In this document: piece by piece, positions 55,544 through 64,000 of the stretch
Position numbering within the stretch: position 1 is the stretch's first letter
Layout of the letters: each line of letters opens with the position of its first letter
Source of the DNA: Chryseobacterium sp. CH21
Lineage (GTDB): Bacteria > Bacteroidota > Bacteroidia > Flavobacteriales > Weeksellaceae
NCBI RefSeq assembly: GCF_004119445.1
Contig: NZ_QICI01000048.1
Span: 1-64,000, forward strand
Direction: 5' to 3'
Length of the DNA: 64,000 nt
The notes under the pieces: model-generated
Told to the model about the DNA's origin: nothing
Seen by the model: only the letters and a program-made list of their open reading frames with translations
The model's database searches: none
Position numbers and translations under genes: made by a program

Positions 55544-56421
55544 ATGAGAGTCTACAATACCAAACATTTCATTAAAATCCTTTTCAGTTTACACAAAAGT
55601 GATACTTTAAAAATTCTTTTCCCGAGTATGATTCTTGTAGGACTATATTCCTGGGGAATTCAATATCTGGAAGTGGAATATCTGCATCTTACAAGTAAGT
55701 CGGGAGTCAGTAATGTAGGGATGATTCATTCTCTGCTGGGATTTGTTCTTTCTCTTTTATTGGTTTTCAGAACCAATACGGCTTATGACAGATGGTGGGA
55801 AGGCAGAAAACTTTGGGGGAAACTGGTCAACGACACCCGAAACTTTGCCATAAAAATCAACACCATTCTTGGTGATAATCGTCAGGATATCGACCAAATT
55901 GCAAGATATTTAAAATACTTTCCTCACTTTTTAGCCAAACATCTTTCCAAGGAATCTACAAGACTGGCTTTGGATGAAGATTATTCTGAAATTGAAAGCT
56001 CTTTAAAAAATCATGGGCCAAGTGACATAATTATCTTGTTAAGCCACAAATTGAATCAATTAAAAAAGAAGGAAAAATTTCGGAAGTTGAAATGCTATAC
56101 TTAGACACTCAGCTTTCAGGGTTTCTGGATGTGTGTGGAGGCTGCGAAAGAATCAAAAACACACCGATCCCTTATTCTTACTCTTCTTTCATCAAGAAAT
56201 TTATTATTCTGTATGTTTTTGCACTGCCTATTGCCTATGTGATTACGATAGGACTTTTCATGATTCCGCTTACAGTCTTTGTATATTATGTCTTGATGAG
56301 TCTTGAACTTATTGCGGAAGAAATTGAAGATCCGTTCAATAACGATGAAAACGATATTCCGATGGAGACTTTAGCTCAGAATATTGAGAAGAATGTTCAT
56401 CAGATTATGAACAGAAAATAA
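55544..56421 (+). pseudogene. Bestrophin-family channel protein, frameshifted in this assembly
   Basis: Bestrophins are pentameric ion channels of the inner membrane. Visible hallmarks are helix 1 (ILFPSMILVGLYSWGIQYLE), LLVFRTNTAYDRWWEGRKLW, DTQLSGFLDVCGGCERIKNT and PIPYSYSSFIKKF with helices after it, ending PFNNDENDIPMETL. The frame breaks at the A6 run 56062-56067. With seven A it reads LKKEGKISEVEMLYLDTQL and gives one protein of about 292 residues, the normal length. Probably intact in the organism. Confidence 0.85.
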
Positions 56422-56422
56422 A

Positions 56423-56447
56423 AAATCAAGCTATTAAAGCTTGATTT
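56423..56447. terminator. Bidirectional terminator
   Basis: AAATCAAGCT (56423-56432) pairs with AGCTTGATTT (56438-56447) between the convergent bestrophin gene and the next gene. It overlaps that gene's last codons. Confidence 0.65.
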
Positions 56448-57033
56448 CTTTGAGTTCGCCGTCCTGTTTTATTTCTACAAATTTGCTTTCCCTGTTGGCA
56501 GCAGAATATCCGTAGAAAAATGTACTGTATATGGGTGTGGAATACAAATAGGCTCCATATCCGTTATAAGCATTTGAAGTCCCGGTTTGCTGCTGATAGC
56601 TTGCCGTCGCCGTAAAATTAACGATCGTTTCAAGATAATATTTACCCGGTTTCAGTTTTTCAAACTTAAACCTGCCATGATCATCTGTCAAAGCTTCCAC
56701 TCTGTATTTAAAAGCTTCCTCAGACATATATACCGTTGTTTTTTTATTTTCATATTTCTTTCTCATGTCATAAAACTCCTCAAAATAAGGCGTTACAGGA
56801 AAAAGCATCACAACAGTTCCTTTCGGTGCATAATGTTTTTCTCCAAGCAGTGGCTTGATTCCCCAATTGTTTTTTTGTTTGGTAGAAGCTACTCCTTCAA
56901 TAGTAGAGTTCCCGAATCCAAGCTTTTCTCTGGCTAATTTTTTATCGAAGAAAGCTTGCGGATAATACGTGTTTTGTGCACTCAGGTACATAAATCCCCA
57001 TATCAATATGAATAAAGTAAGTAATTTTTTCAT
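56434..57033 (-). CDS. Exported protein with carboxypeptidase-regulatory-like segment
   Basis: A 199-residue protein with signal peptide (LLTLFILIWGFMYLSAQN). The middle EALTDDHGRFKFEKLKPGKY is a CarboxypepD_reg/prealbumin-like pattern, and a tyrosine/glycine-rich stretch follows (SNAYNGYGAYLYSTPIYSTF). Start MKKLLTLF at 57033 is preferred over 57051. Role unknown. Confidence 0.65.
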   Translation of the reverse strand: MKKLLTLFILIWGFMYLSAQNTYYPQAFFDKKLAREKLGFGNSTIEGVASTKQKNNWGIKPLLGEKHYAPKGTVVMLFPVTPYFEEFYDMRKKYENKKTTVYMSEEAFKYRVEALTDDHGRFKFEKLKPGKYYLETIVNFTATASYQQQTGTSNAYNGYGAYLYSTPIYSTFFYGYSAANRESKFVEIKQDGELKEIKL

Positions 57034-57088
57034 AGCATATTTTTGAGTCAAATATAAGTATTTTACTATTTTTGAAATAAAAATATCT

Positions 57089-57707
57089 ATGAAGTACCTA
57101 TTTCTATTGTTTTTTCCACTTCTGTTCTGATCACAGCTCAGAAACCTTGTGGATATAAGGACGGGCTACAGGAGGGTTCCTGTAAAGAATTCTATGACAA
57201 CGGCCAGGTAAAAAATATGGTGGAATGGAAAAAAGGAAAACTGGACGGAGATGCCATTTTTATCATGATAACGGAAAAATACAGTCAAAAGGAGAATATA
57301 AAAAAGGATATAAAGTAAAAGAATGGTCCTATTTTGATAAGACAGGAGTACTTACTTCCAAAGAGGCTTTCAGAAACGGAGAAAAGAATATTTATGATAA
57401 CAGTCTTACCGCTACTTTTTATTCTCCTGCCGGTAAAATAACTGAAATTTCTAACTATAAATTCAATAAATTACAGGGAGAAAGCAAAACTTTTCATGAA
57501 GACGGAAAATCTTTAAAAGATATTGGGCAATATGATAACGGGCTTGCTACCGGAAAATGGAAAGTATTTTATCCATCAGGAAAATTACAACGCGAGACTG
57601 AGCTTGCCAACGATAAAAGACACGGCAACAGAGTTCATTACCGTGAAGACGGAAGCGTAGAAAAGACAGAGGTCTATAAAGAAGGAAAATTAATCTCAAC
57701 AAAATAA
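57089..57707 (+). pseudogene. YwqK/MORN-repeat exported protein, two frameshifts in this assembly
   Basis: The product carries YwqK/MORN-type repeats (YHDNGKIQSKGEYKKGYKVK; FHEDGKSLKDIGQYDNG; FYPSGKLQRETELANDKRHG; YREDGSVEKTEVYKEGK). Two single-base losses are needed to explain the 5' part: at T6 57110-57115 (restored: LFLLFFSTSVLITAQKPCGY, a signal peptide) and at T5 57257-57261 (restored: DGDAIFYHDNGK). The result is about 206 residues, exported. MORN-like proteins of this kind are common in Bacteroidota and their function is not established. The next gene begins 5 bp later. Confidence 0.7.
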
Positions 57708-57712
57708 TACAA

Positions 57713-58243
57713 TTGGTACAGAAACTAAAACTGGAAGAACTAAACAGGATAGATGTAGAAACATTTAAGAAGGTTGAAAAAATTCCGTTGGTCATCATTT
57801 TAGATAATATCAGAAGTATGCACAATGTAGGTGCAGCTTTCAGAACGGCAGATGCCTTTTTAATTGAAAAAATAATCCTTTGCGGAATTACCCCGCAGCC
57901 CCCCCACCGTGAAATTCATAAAGCAGCATTGGGAGCAACGGAAAGTGTAGACTGGTCTCATGAAACAGAAACCAACACAGCGATTGCCGATTTGAAAAGC
58001 AAAGGATATGAAATCATAGGAATTGAGCAGACTACCGGAAGCCAGCTTATCACGGATTTCACGATTGACAGATCGAAAAAATATGCCTTAATTTTAGGAA
58101 ACGAAGTAGAAGGAATCAGTGATGAAGTTCTTCCTAATATTGATGTATTTTTAGAAATTCCACAGCTTGGAACCAAGCATTCTCTTAATGTAAGTGTATG
58201 CGCCGGAATTGTGATGTGGGAATTTGCAAAAGCATTAAAATAA
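57713..58243 (+). CDS. TrmH/SpoU-family RNA methyltransferase
   Basis: A 176-residue SPOUT methyltransferase that transfers methyl from SAM to a ribose 2'-OH in RNA. Motif 1 is IILDNIRSMHNVGAAFRTAD, motif 2 ALILGNEVEGISDEVL, motif 3 EIPQLGTKHSLNVSVCAGIV. There is no N-terminal RNA-binding extension. The start used is TTG at 57713; no ATG is available near that position in frame. Target RNA unknown. Confidence 0.88.
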   Translation: MVQKLKLEELNRIDVETFKKVEKIPLVIILDNIRSMHNVGAAFRTADAFLIEKIILCGITPQPPHREIHKAALGATESVDWSHETETNTAIADLKSKGYEIIGIEQTTGSQLITDFTIDRSKKYALILGNEVEGISDEVLPNIDVFLEIPQLGTKHSLNVSVCAGIVMWEFAKALK

Positions 58244-58245
58244 AA

Positions 58246-58279
58246 AAACTGCATATGTCCTTAATAGACAGTGCAGTTT
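58246..58279 (+). terminator. Weak terminator-like hairpin
   Basis: AAACTGCA (58246-58253) pairs with TGCAGTTT (58272-58279); inner TGTC/GACA could extend it. No strong T run follows. Confidence 0.35.
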
Positions 58280-58429
58280 GAAATAAATCTAATAAAAAGT
58301 AAAAATGAAAGGCGACAAAGGTACTTTATTTTTCTTTATGAACAAATTTTGACGGCACTTTTTTTGATTCACATTAAAAAAGTAGCGTTTTCAGAAAAAG
58401 TTTCGTTTAATTTTTTATAAATTAGCACA

Positions 58430-59083
58430 ATGTTTATCAAGGACTATATCTCAAAAGACTTTCCGTGTTTTAGCCTGTCTGACTCCATCGAGTCGGCCAG
58501 AAATACATTAGAAGATTTTGGATATTCCCATGTTTTCATCAAAAAATCCCATCATTTTTACGGAGCCCTTGCTATGGATTTTCTGTATGAGGAAGATGGC
58601 GGAACACTGAAGGACCTGGAGCACCAGATTGAGCGGTTTGCCATTCTGGAGGACAATAATATTATGGACAGCATTCGCTTGTTTTATACGTTCAGTTCCA
58701 ATGTGATTCCGGTGATTAATAAAAGTGAGAAATACTTGGGATATATCACATGTGAAGATATCTTTCAGGACTTTTCCCGTTATCCGCTGTTTTCAGAAAC
58801 AGGAGCCATTCTTACGATAGAAACTTCTGCCAGAAAATATTCAATGACGGAAATTGCCAACATCATAGAAAGCAACAACTCGAAGTTTTACGGAGGGTTT
58901 ATAAGCTTTATGTCTGATGAAGTGGTACAGATCACGATAAAGATCAGCAATGAAAACCTGGCCTCGATAGACTCTACATTTGATCGGTACGATTACAGAA
59001 TTGTTGAAAAATACTATTCTGATGAAAAATCCGATCTGTTTAAAGACCGATTTGGTTTTTTACAAAAATTCATAGAAATATAA
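58430..59083 (+). CDS. CBS-domain protein
   Basis: A 217-residue cytosolic protein with a CBS pair in the first 125 residues (ISKDFPCFSLSDSIESARNT; NVIPVINKSEKYLGYITCED) and an ACT-like C-terminal region (AILTIETSARKYSMTEIANI; NENLASIDSTFDRYDYRIVE). It probably senses an adenine nucleotide or amino acid. It stands 1 bp before the NAD kinase gene, so a regulatory link to NADP supply is possible. Confidence 0.83.
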   Translation: MFIKDYISKDFPCFSLSDSIESARNTLEDFGYSHVFIKKSHHFYGALAMDFLYEEDGGTLKDLEHQIERFAILEDNNIMDSIRLFYTFSSNVIPVINKSEKYLGYITCEDIFQDFSRYPLFSETGAILTIETSARKYSMTEIANIIESNNSKFYGGFISFMSDEVVQITIKISNENLASIDSTFDRYDYRIVEKYYSDEKSDLFKDRFGFLQKFIEI

Positions 59084-59084
59084 C

Positions 59085-59951
59085 ATGAAGGCAGCCATAT
59101 ATTCTCAGAAAAAAGATCTTGATACTTTTTTATATTTAAGCAAGTTTATCTCTGAACTTGAAACCAGAGGTGTAAAATCTGTTCTGTTTGATGAAATGGC
59201 TGAAGCACTTCAGTTTTCAAAAATATTCGAAACGTTCAATTCTAAGCAGGATCTTCTGGATAAAGAAGTGGATCTGTTCTTTACTTTTGGTGGAGACGGA
59301 ACCATTGTAAACTCTTTAACCTTCATTGAGGATCTTGAAATTCCGGTGGTTGGAGTGAATACCGGAAGACTTGGGTTTTTAGCTTTTTTCACGAAAGAAG
59401 AAGCCTTTAAAGAATTGGATTCCATCTTAAAGGGAGATGTAAAAACAAGCCGCCGTTCAGTCATTGAAGTGGTTTCTCCAAAACTTGAAGGAGCTTTTCC
59501 TTATGCTTTGAATGACGTTACGGTTTCCAGAAAAGAAACAACATCCATGATTACTGTGGATTCTTATATCAATGATGAGTTTTTGAATGTTTTCTGGGGT
59601 GACGGTGTGATCATTTCAACCCCTACCGGATCTACCGCTTACTCTTTGAGCTGTGGTGGACCGATCATTTCTCCGAACAACGAGAACTTTGTTATCACTC
59701 CGATCGCTCCTCACAATCTAAACGTGAGACCTTTAGTAGTAAACGACAAGGTAGAAATAAAATTCAGGGTGGAAAGCCGTGTTCCTCAATACTCTCTTTC
59801 CTTAGACTCCCGACTGATACATATAGAAACGGATAAGGAAATCATTATCAAAAAGGCAAAATTCCAGCTCCTTTTGGTACAACCCAACAGCTTAAGTTTC
59901 TACGAAACCATCCGTCAGAAGCTACTTTGGGGCAGAGATAAAAGAAATTAG
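59085..59951 (+). CDS. nadK: NAD kinase
   Basis: A 288-residue NAD kinase (makes NADP from NAD and ATP). The GGDGT motif is at residues 69-73 (FFTFGGDGTIVNS), followed by GVNTGRLGFLAFF, the catalytic region PTGSTAYSLSCGGPI and the C-terminal dimer strands. Normal length. Cotranscribed with the CBS-domain gene, 1 bp apart. Confidence 0.95.
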   Translation: MKAAIYSQKKDLDTFLYLSKFISELETRGVKSVLFDEMAEALQFSKIFETFNSKQDLLDKEVDLFFTFGGDGTIVNSLTFIEDLEIPVVGVNTGRLGFLAFFTKEEAFKELDSILKGDVKTSRRSVIEVVSPKLEGAFPYALNDVTVSRKETTSMITVDSYINDEFLNVFWGDGVIISTPTGSTAYSLSCGGPIISPNNENFVITPIAPHNLNVRPLVVNDKVEIKFRVESRVPQYSLSLDSRLIHIETDKEIIIKKAKFQLLLVQPNSLSFYETIRQKLLWGRDKRN

Positions 59952-60020
59952 TAATTTCTTAAAAATGATTACCTTTACACGAAATTAAAACACCTAATAA
60001 ATTTATAATAAAAGTAAAAC

Positions 60021-61091
60021 ATGAGCAGAATTTTTCCGGCAGGAGTTGCCACAGGTCAGTTAGTTACTGATATCTTTCAGTATGCTAAAGAAAACAAATT
60101 TGCATTACCTGCAGTAAACGTAATTGGATCAAGCAACATCAATGCTGTGATGGAAACTGCAGCGAAATTGAACGCTCCTGTAATTATCCAGTTTTCTAAT
60201 GGTGGAGCTGCTTTCAACGCAGGAAAAGGATTAAACAATGACGGACAAAGAGCTGCTATCTTAGGATCTATTGCTGGTGCAAAACATATTCATACTCTTG
60301 CTGAAGCTTATGGAGCTACTGTAATTTTACACACAGACCACTGTGCCAAGAAATTACTTCCTTGGATTGACGGATTAATGGATGCTAATGAAGATTTCTT
60401 CAAGCAGACAGGAAAATCTCTTTACTCTTCTCACATGCTGGACCTTTCTGAAGAATCTTTAGAAGAAAACCTTGAGATTTCAGCTCAGTATTTCGAAAGA
60501 ATGGCTAAGCTTCAGATGACTCTTGAAGTAGAAATCGGAGTAACAGGTGGTGAAGAAGACGGTGTAGACAACTCAGACGTTGATAACTCTAAATTATATA
60601 CTCAGCCTGAAGATATCGCTTATACTTATGAAAAATTAAAAGCGATTTCTGATAACTTCACAATCGCTGCTGCTTTCGGTAACGTACACGGAGTTTACAA
60701 ACCAGGAAACGTAGTTCTTACTCCAAAAATCCTTGACAATTCTCAGAAATATGTTCAGGAGAAATTCGGAACAGCTGCTAAACCTATCAACTTTGTATTC
60801 CACGGAGGTTCAGGATCTACTTTAGAAGAGATCAGAGAAGCTATCGACTACGGAGTAATCAAAATGAATATCGACACTGACCTTCAGTTTGCATACACAG
60901 AAGGAGTGAGAGATTATATGGTAAACAATATCGACTATTTAAGAGCTCAAATCGGGAACCCTGAAGGAGAAGAAAAACCTAACAAGAAATTCTACGACCC
61001 AAGAGTATGGGTAAGAAAAGGTGAAGAAACATTCTCTACAAGATTGGTGAAAGCATTTGAAGATTTAAATAACGTAGATACTTTAAAATAA
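60021..61091 (+). CDS. fbaA: Class II fructose-bisphosphate aldolase
   Basis: A 356-residue zinc aldolase of glycolysis and gluconeogenesis. Zinc and substrate motifs are VILHTDHCAKKLLPWIDG, SLEVEIG-type TLEVEIGVTGGEEDGVDN, FGNVHGVYKPGNV and VFHGGSGST with INIDTDLQF-type MNIDTDLQFAYTEGVR. Highly conserved and of normal length. Codon use (many GCT/GGA, AAC) looks like that of a strongly expressed gene. Confidence 0.96.
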   Translation: MSRIFPAGVATGQLVTDIFQYAKENKFALPAVNVIGSSNINAVMETAAKLNAPVIIQFSNGGAAFNAGKGLNNDGQRAAILGSIAGAKHIHTLAEAYGATVILHTDHCAKKLLPWIDGLMDANEDFFKQTGKSLYSSHMLDLSEESLEENLEISAQYFERMAKLQMTLEVEIGVTGGEEDGVDNSDVDNSKLYTQPEDIAYTYEKLKAISDNFTIAAAFGNVHGVYKPGNVVLTPKILDNSQKYVQEKFGTAAKPINFVFHGGSGSTLEEIREAIDYGVIKMNIDTDLQFAYTEGVRDYMVNNIDYLRAQIGNPEGEEKPNKKFYDPRVWVRKGEETFSTRLVKAFEDLNNVDTLK

Positions 61092-61103
61092 GAACTGTAC
61101 ATT

Positions 61104-61150
61104 TGTATCAATGTAAAAAGTATTCATAGAAATGCATTTACATTGGTACA
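61104..61150 (+). terminator. Hairpin between fbaA and accD
   Basis: TGTATCAATGTAAA (61104-61117) pairs with TTTACATTGGTACA (61137-61150) with one G-T pair, loop 19 nt. It is AT-rich with only a mixed T-rich tail, so it may instead be a regulatory or simple-repeat structure. Confidence 0.35.
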
Positions 61151-61180
61151 TTTTACATTTATACATTAATACAAACAAAA

Positions 61181-62035
61181 ATGGCATTCGACTGGTTTAA
61201 AAGAAAAGCAAAAAACATAACCACTTCTACTGATGAAAAAAAGGACGTTCCCAAAGGACTTTGGCATCAGACTCCATCCGGAAAAGTAGTGGAACATGAT
61301 GAACTAAAGAGAAATAACTATGTTTCTCCTGAAGACGGATTTCATGTAAGAATAGGAAGTGCAGAATTTTTTGACATCCTTTTTGACGGTGGTAAATTTA
61401 CAGAACTGGATGCCAATGTTGAAAGTATTGATATCTTAAACTTCAAAGATACAAAGCCTTACAAAGACCGTTTAAAAGAAGTAAAAGCTAAAACAAAGCT
61501 TACAGATTCTATCAGAAATGCTGTAGGAACTGTAAAAGGAACTGAAATGGTAGTTTCTTGTATGGATTTTGCTTTCATTGGTGGATCTTTAGGTTCTGTA
61601 ATGGGAGAAAAGATCAGAAGAGCTGTAGATTACTGTATCGCACACAAACTTCCGTATATGATTATCTGTCAGTCCGGAGGAGCAAGAATGCAGGAAGCAA
61701 CTTACTCTTTAATGCAATTGGCAAAAGTTCAGGCTAAATTAGCTCAGCTTTCTGAAGCAGGACTTTTATACATCGCTTATCTTTGTGACCCTACATTCGG
61801 AGGAATTACAGCTTCTTTCGCAATGACGGCTGATATCATTATGGCAGAACCGGGAGCATTGATCGGTTTCGCAGGACCAAGAGTAATCCGTGAAACAATC
61901 GGTAGAGACTTACCGGAAGGATTCCAGACATCTGAATTCTTACAAGAAAAAGGATTTGTAGATTTCATCGTAAAAAGAACTGAAATTCAGGATACTGTGG
62001 CCAAAACAGTTAATTTATTAGCTGTAAAAGCATAG
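61181..62035 (+). CDS. accD: Acetyl-CoA carboxylase carboxyltransferase subunit beta
   Basis: A 284-residue AccD, which with AccA moves the carboxyl group to acetyl-CoA in fatty-acid synthesis. Core motifs: [39 protein letters not shown] and [19 protein letters not shown]. The N-terminal zinc-ribbon region aligns as [17 protein letters not shown] and [15 protein letters not shown], where the four usual cysteines are missing. The rest is normal, so activity without zinc is assumed. Confidence 0.93.
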   Translation: MAFDWFKRKAKNITTSTDEKKDVPKGLWHQTPSGKVVEHDELKRNNYVSPEDGFHVRIGSAEFFDILFDGGKFTELDANVESIDILNFKDTKPYKDRLKEVKAKTKLTDSIRNAVGTVKGTEMVVSCMDFAFIGGSLGSVMGEKIRRAVDYCIAHKLPYMIICQSGGARMQEATYSLMQLAKVQAKLAQLSEAGLLYIAYLCDPTFGGITASFAMTADIIMAEPGALIGFAGPRVIRETIGRDLPEGFQTSEFLQEKGFVDFIVKRTEIQDTVAKTVNLLAVKA

Positions 62036-62089
62036 TTTCTGTAACAAACACAATACAATCTCTCTCTAATTGGGGAGAGATTTTTATTT

Positions 62090-62598
62090 ATGAGGACTTT
62101 TAAGATATTTTTCAATACCATCAGAAGTATGAGTTTTAAAAAGATTATACGTCTTTTATCACTTGTCCTTCCCCATCCTCTTTTCGCTTTACTAAGTTTT
62201 CATGCAACAGTAAAAGCATTTACCATAGCACAGAAAAAATTCCCAGAAACAGCTTCTAATAACGGAATTGGGAATGCTTTCAGACACGCTCTGTGGTGCT
62301 GCTTCATTATGATGTACTGCTGCAAAATCTCCTCTCCCAAAAAGGCACTTGATTTCTGCAAAAGAATAACAGATATGCATGAAGAACTCTTCCCTAATGA
62401 ACCTCTGGAAACCAAAATGGATCTTCATAACAACAAAATCGGAATGGATTATTTCATGGAAATTCTTCCGGGAATTCACCGACAGTTTTTTGAAAAGAGC
62501 TTCTTTGTAGAGGCATTAATCAAAAAATGAATGATGCTAAAGTTCTGAAAAATCTGGATGATGATTTTGAAGGACATCTTGTTTACCTAGAAGAGTAA
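62090..62598 (+). CDS. DUF6973-like protein (end frameshifted)
   Basis: The sequence NNGIGNAFRHALWCCFIMMY and KMDLHNNKIGMDYF carries the GNAFRHA-type and D-x-H-N-N motifs of the DUF6973 family, found near phage or toxin genes in some Bacteroidota but of unknown function. As sequenced the frame ends at 62530 (ALIKK). One more A in the A6 run 62522-62527 extends it as IKKMNDAKVLKNLDDDFEGH to a TAA at 62596-62598. The extension is open and acidic, as expected of coding sequence, but it could also be a separate tiny ORF starting at 62527. Confidence 0.55.
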
Positions 62599-62613
62599 AT
62601 TATTTTTATTTTA

Positions 62614-62787
62614 AACGCTAAAGATCGCAAGGAAAATTTAAAAACTTGATGCATATTTTCGTTCGCAGGGGCATTTCATTCAGCTATGTTCTCTAATTGA
62701 AATTCTATTTGCTGAGTGCTAACGCCTTTGCGAACGAAAAAAATCAAAATTCATCATTAAAAACCTTTGTGTGCATTGCGTTAAAAT
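62614..62787. repeat. Intergenic hairpin repeat, copy 2
   Basis: A diverged copy of the block at 54231-54386: starts AACGCTAAAGA, has arms CGTTCGCAGGGGC (62660-62672) and GCCTTTGCGAACG (62724-62736), shares GGCATTTCATT and GCTGAGTG, and ends TGCGTTAAAAT. It lies in a 300-bp gap with no other gene. Confidence 0.65.
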
Positions 62788-62849
62788 GGCTTTAAGGTCT
62801 GAAACTATCATTAATTCTATTTCGCAAAAGAATAACAAAAGACTTTAGT

Positions 62850-62857
62850 TATTTTTG
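62850..62857 (+). promoter_or_regulatory. TAnnTTTG -7 box
   Basis: TATTTTTG, 45 bp before the ATG at 62903. Confidence 0.4.
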
Positions 62858-62902
62858 TGGTTTAAAGTATTTTTGATAAGTTTAAACAATTAAATCAATC
62901 AG

Positions 62903-64000
62903 ATGGTTCTCAGCAGAATTTGGTCGGCTTTCATTATCATTGCCATTGCCATTGCCAGTATAAAATACGTTTCGTCAGGTAACTACAAAACCATTTTCAA
63001 TGATATGGTGGTGGGAAAAGGAGGTGATACAGTGAAGATTGCATCTCAGCCTATCAACAGCCTCTCTCCTTTTGTAAGAGACAGCCTGATGAAAAAAATG
63101 ATTTTGCGGACAGCAGAATTCATTATAAAACAGATTCATTAAAACAGAATGTAAATGTTTACCGTGTGCAGGAAGCCGATGGAGTTATCGGAACCTCTGA
63201 AACTGCGGTGAAGATCTGTCTTGGTCTTATCGGGATCATGACTCTGTTTATGGGATTCATGAGTATTGCTGAAAAAGCAGGAGGAATCAATCTTCTAAGC
63301 CGTCTGATCCAGCCGTTTTTCTCCAAATTGTTTCCTGATATTCCTAAAAACCATCCCGCATTCGGGCATATGCTGATGAATTTCAGCGCCAATCTTCTGG
63401 GATTGGACAATGCTGCTACTCCTTTTGGTTTAAAAGCTATGGAAAGCCTTCAATCCTTAAATCCCAATAAAGATACGGCCAGTAATTCACAGATCATGTT
63501 TCTGTGCCTTCATGCCGGAGGAATGACTTTGATTCCGGTTTCCATTATTGCGATCAGAGCATCTATGGGCTCCAAAACACCTACTGATATTTTCCTTCCA
63601 TGTATGATCGCTACTTTTGCGGCAACTTTAGCGGCGATGATTATTGTTTCTTTATATCAGAAAATCAATCTTCTTCGTCCTGTAGTGATCGCTTATGTTG
63701 GAGGAATTTCAGCAATTATTGCTTTATTGGTATTGTATCTGGTTCAATTAAGTAAAGATGAACTGGATGACTTCAGTAAGGTATTGAGCAATGGTTTAAT
63801 TCTATTTATTTTCCTTGCGATTGTATTGGGAGCCGTTTATAAAAAAATCAATGTTTTTGATGCCTTCATTGAAGGAGCAAAAGAAGGATTCACTACCTGT
63901 GTTAAGATTATTCCTTATCTGGTTGGGATGTTGATTGCCATCTCATTATTAAGGACTTCCGGTGTTTTTGATGTGATCATTGACGGGATGAAATGGGTAG
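62903..64000 (+). pseudogene. SpmA/SpmB-type nucleoside-recognition membrane protein, frameshifted and cut by the window end
   Basis: The first 66 residues include a helix (SRIWSAFIIIAIAIASIKYV) and the SpmA-like GNYKTIFNDMVVGKGGDTVKI. The frame ends early at 63142 because of one missing T in 63102-63105. Restored, it reads MIFADSRIHYKTDS and continues through GLIGIMTLFMGFMSIAEKAG, NLLGLDNAATPFGLKAM and the start of a second SpmB-like half (GAKEGFTTCVKIIPYLVGML) to the window end. Relatives in Bacteroidota are spore maturation A/B fusions of about 415-480 residues, role unknown in non-sporing bacteria. Probably intact in the organism. Confidence 0.8.

Noticed and set aside
61104..61150. Riboswitch before accD
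   Set aside because: Only a single AT-rich hairpin is present, without conserved junctions; it is better read as a weak terminator or simple structure.
2647..63142. Programmed ribosomal frameshifting as a reason for the broken genes
   Set aside because: The sites are scattered over unrelated families, all need the same one-base addition, and none shows a clear slippery heptamer with a downstream fold. Base-calling loss is simpler.

Overview
The window looks like a chromosome segment of a low-GC Bacteroidota in the family Weeksellaceae, most likely Chryseobacterium or a close relative. This rests on TAnnTTTG-type -7 boxes, many SPI/SPII-exported proteins, a type IX secretion (T9SS) C-terminal sorting domain, LytS/LytTR pairs, a SpmA/SpmB-type fusion, and small Cys-rich 'bacteriocin-like' peptides with a K-L-x-K-x-x-L-K-E-I-x-G-G leader. 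No rRNA, tRNA or CRISPR array was seen.

Layout. 1-289 is the end of a transposon with three 19-bp transposase-binding-type repeats. It is inserted in comM/yifB, whose 5' part follows (290-1146). 1428-8482 is an iron/xenosiderophore uptake region: a PepSY membrane protein, a broken outer-membrane receptor, a DUF4374 lipoprotein and a TonB receptor, resembling XusABC of Bacteroides. 8754-13751 holds a T9SS-secreted protein, an ECF sigma factor with a partner membrane protein, and lipoproteins. 13835-21697 is an RND efflux operon followed upstream by a LytS/LytTR two-component pair. 21927-29421 carries a universal stress protein, an ATP-grasp enzyme, a lipoprotein/membrane-protein/NarL-type two-component cluster, then a caspase-like peptidase beside a trypsin-like peptidase that share an upstream sequence element. 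29568-36874 is mostly housekeeping (CsaA, exonuclease, DUF59, sulfurtransferase, HMG-CoA lyase, PepT). 37030-44880 includes a single Cys-rich peptide, a second LytS/LytTR pair, Bcr/CflA efflux with an AraC regulator, ThiL and a thioesterase. 44995-49851 has an HI0933-type flavoprotein, small membrane and lipoproteins, and two thioredoxin-fold proteins. 50002-50937 is a cluster of four tandem Cys-rich leader peptides in two promoter-terminator units. 50981-64000 is a conserved core: MutS, GNAT, cupin-like protein, bestrophin, TrmH, CBS protein, NAD kinase, class II aldolase, AccD and a SpmA/B-type protein running off the end.

A notable general property: about fourteen genes are broken or mis-terminated by the loss of one base. 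Almost all of the losses lie in A or T runs, and in every case restoring one base recovers a sensible family-like protein. The uniform direction and context suggest homopolymer under-calling in the assembly rather than gene decay, so several 'pseudogenes' below are probably intact in the organism.

Best candidates for new biology are the comM-targeted transposon end, the four-peptide RiPP-like cluster, and the caspase-like plus trypsin-like pair with its shared leader element.
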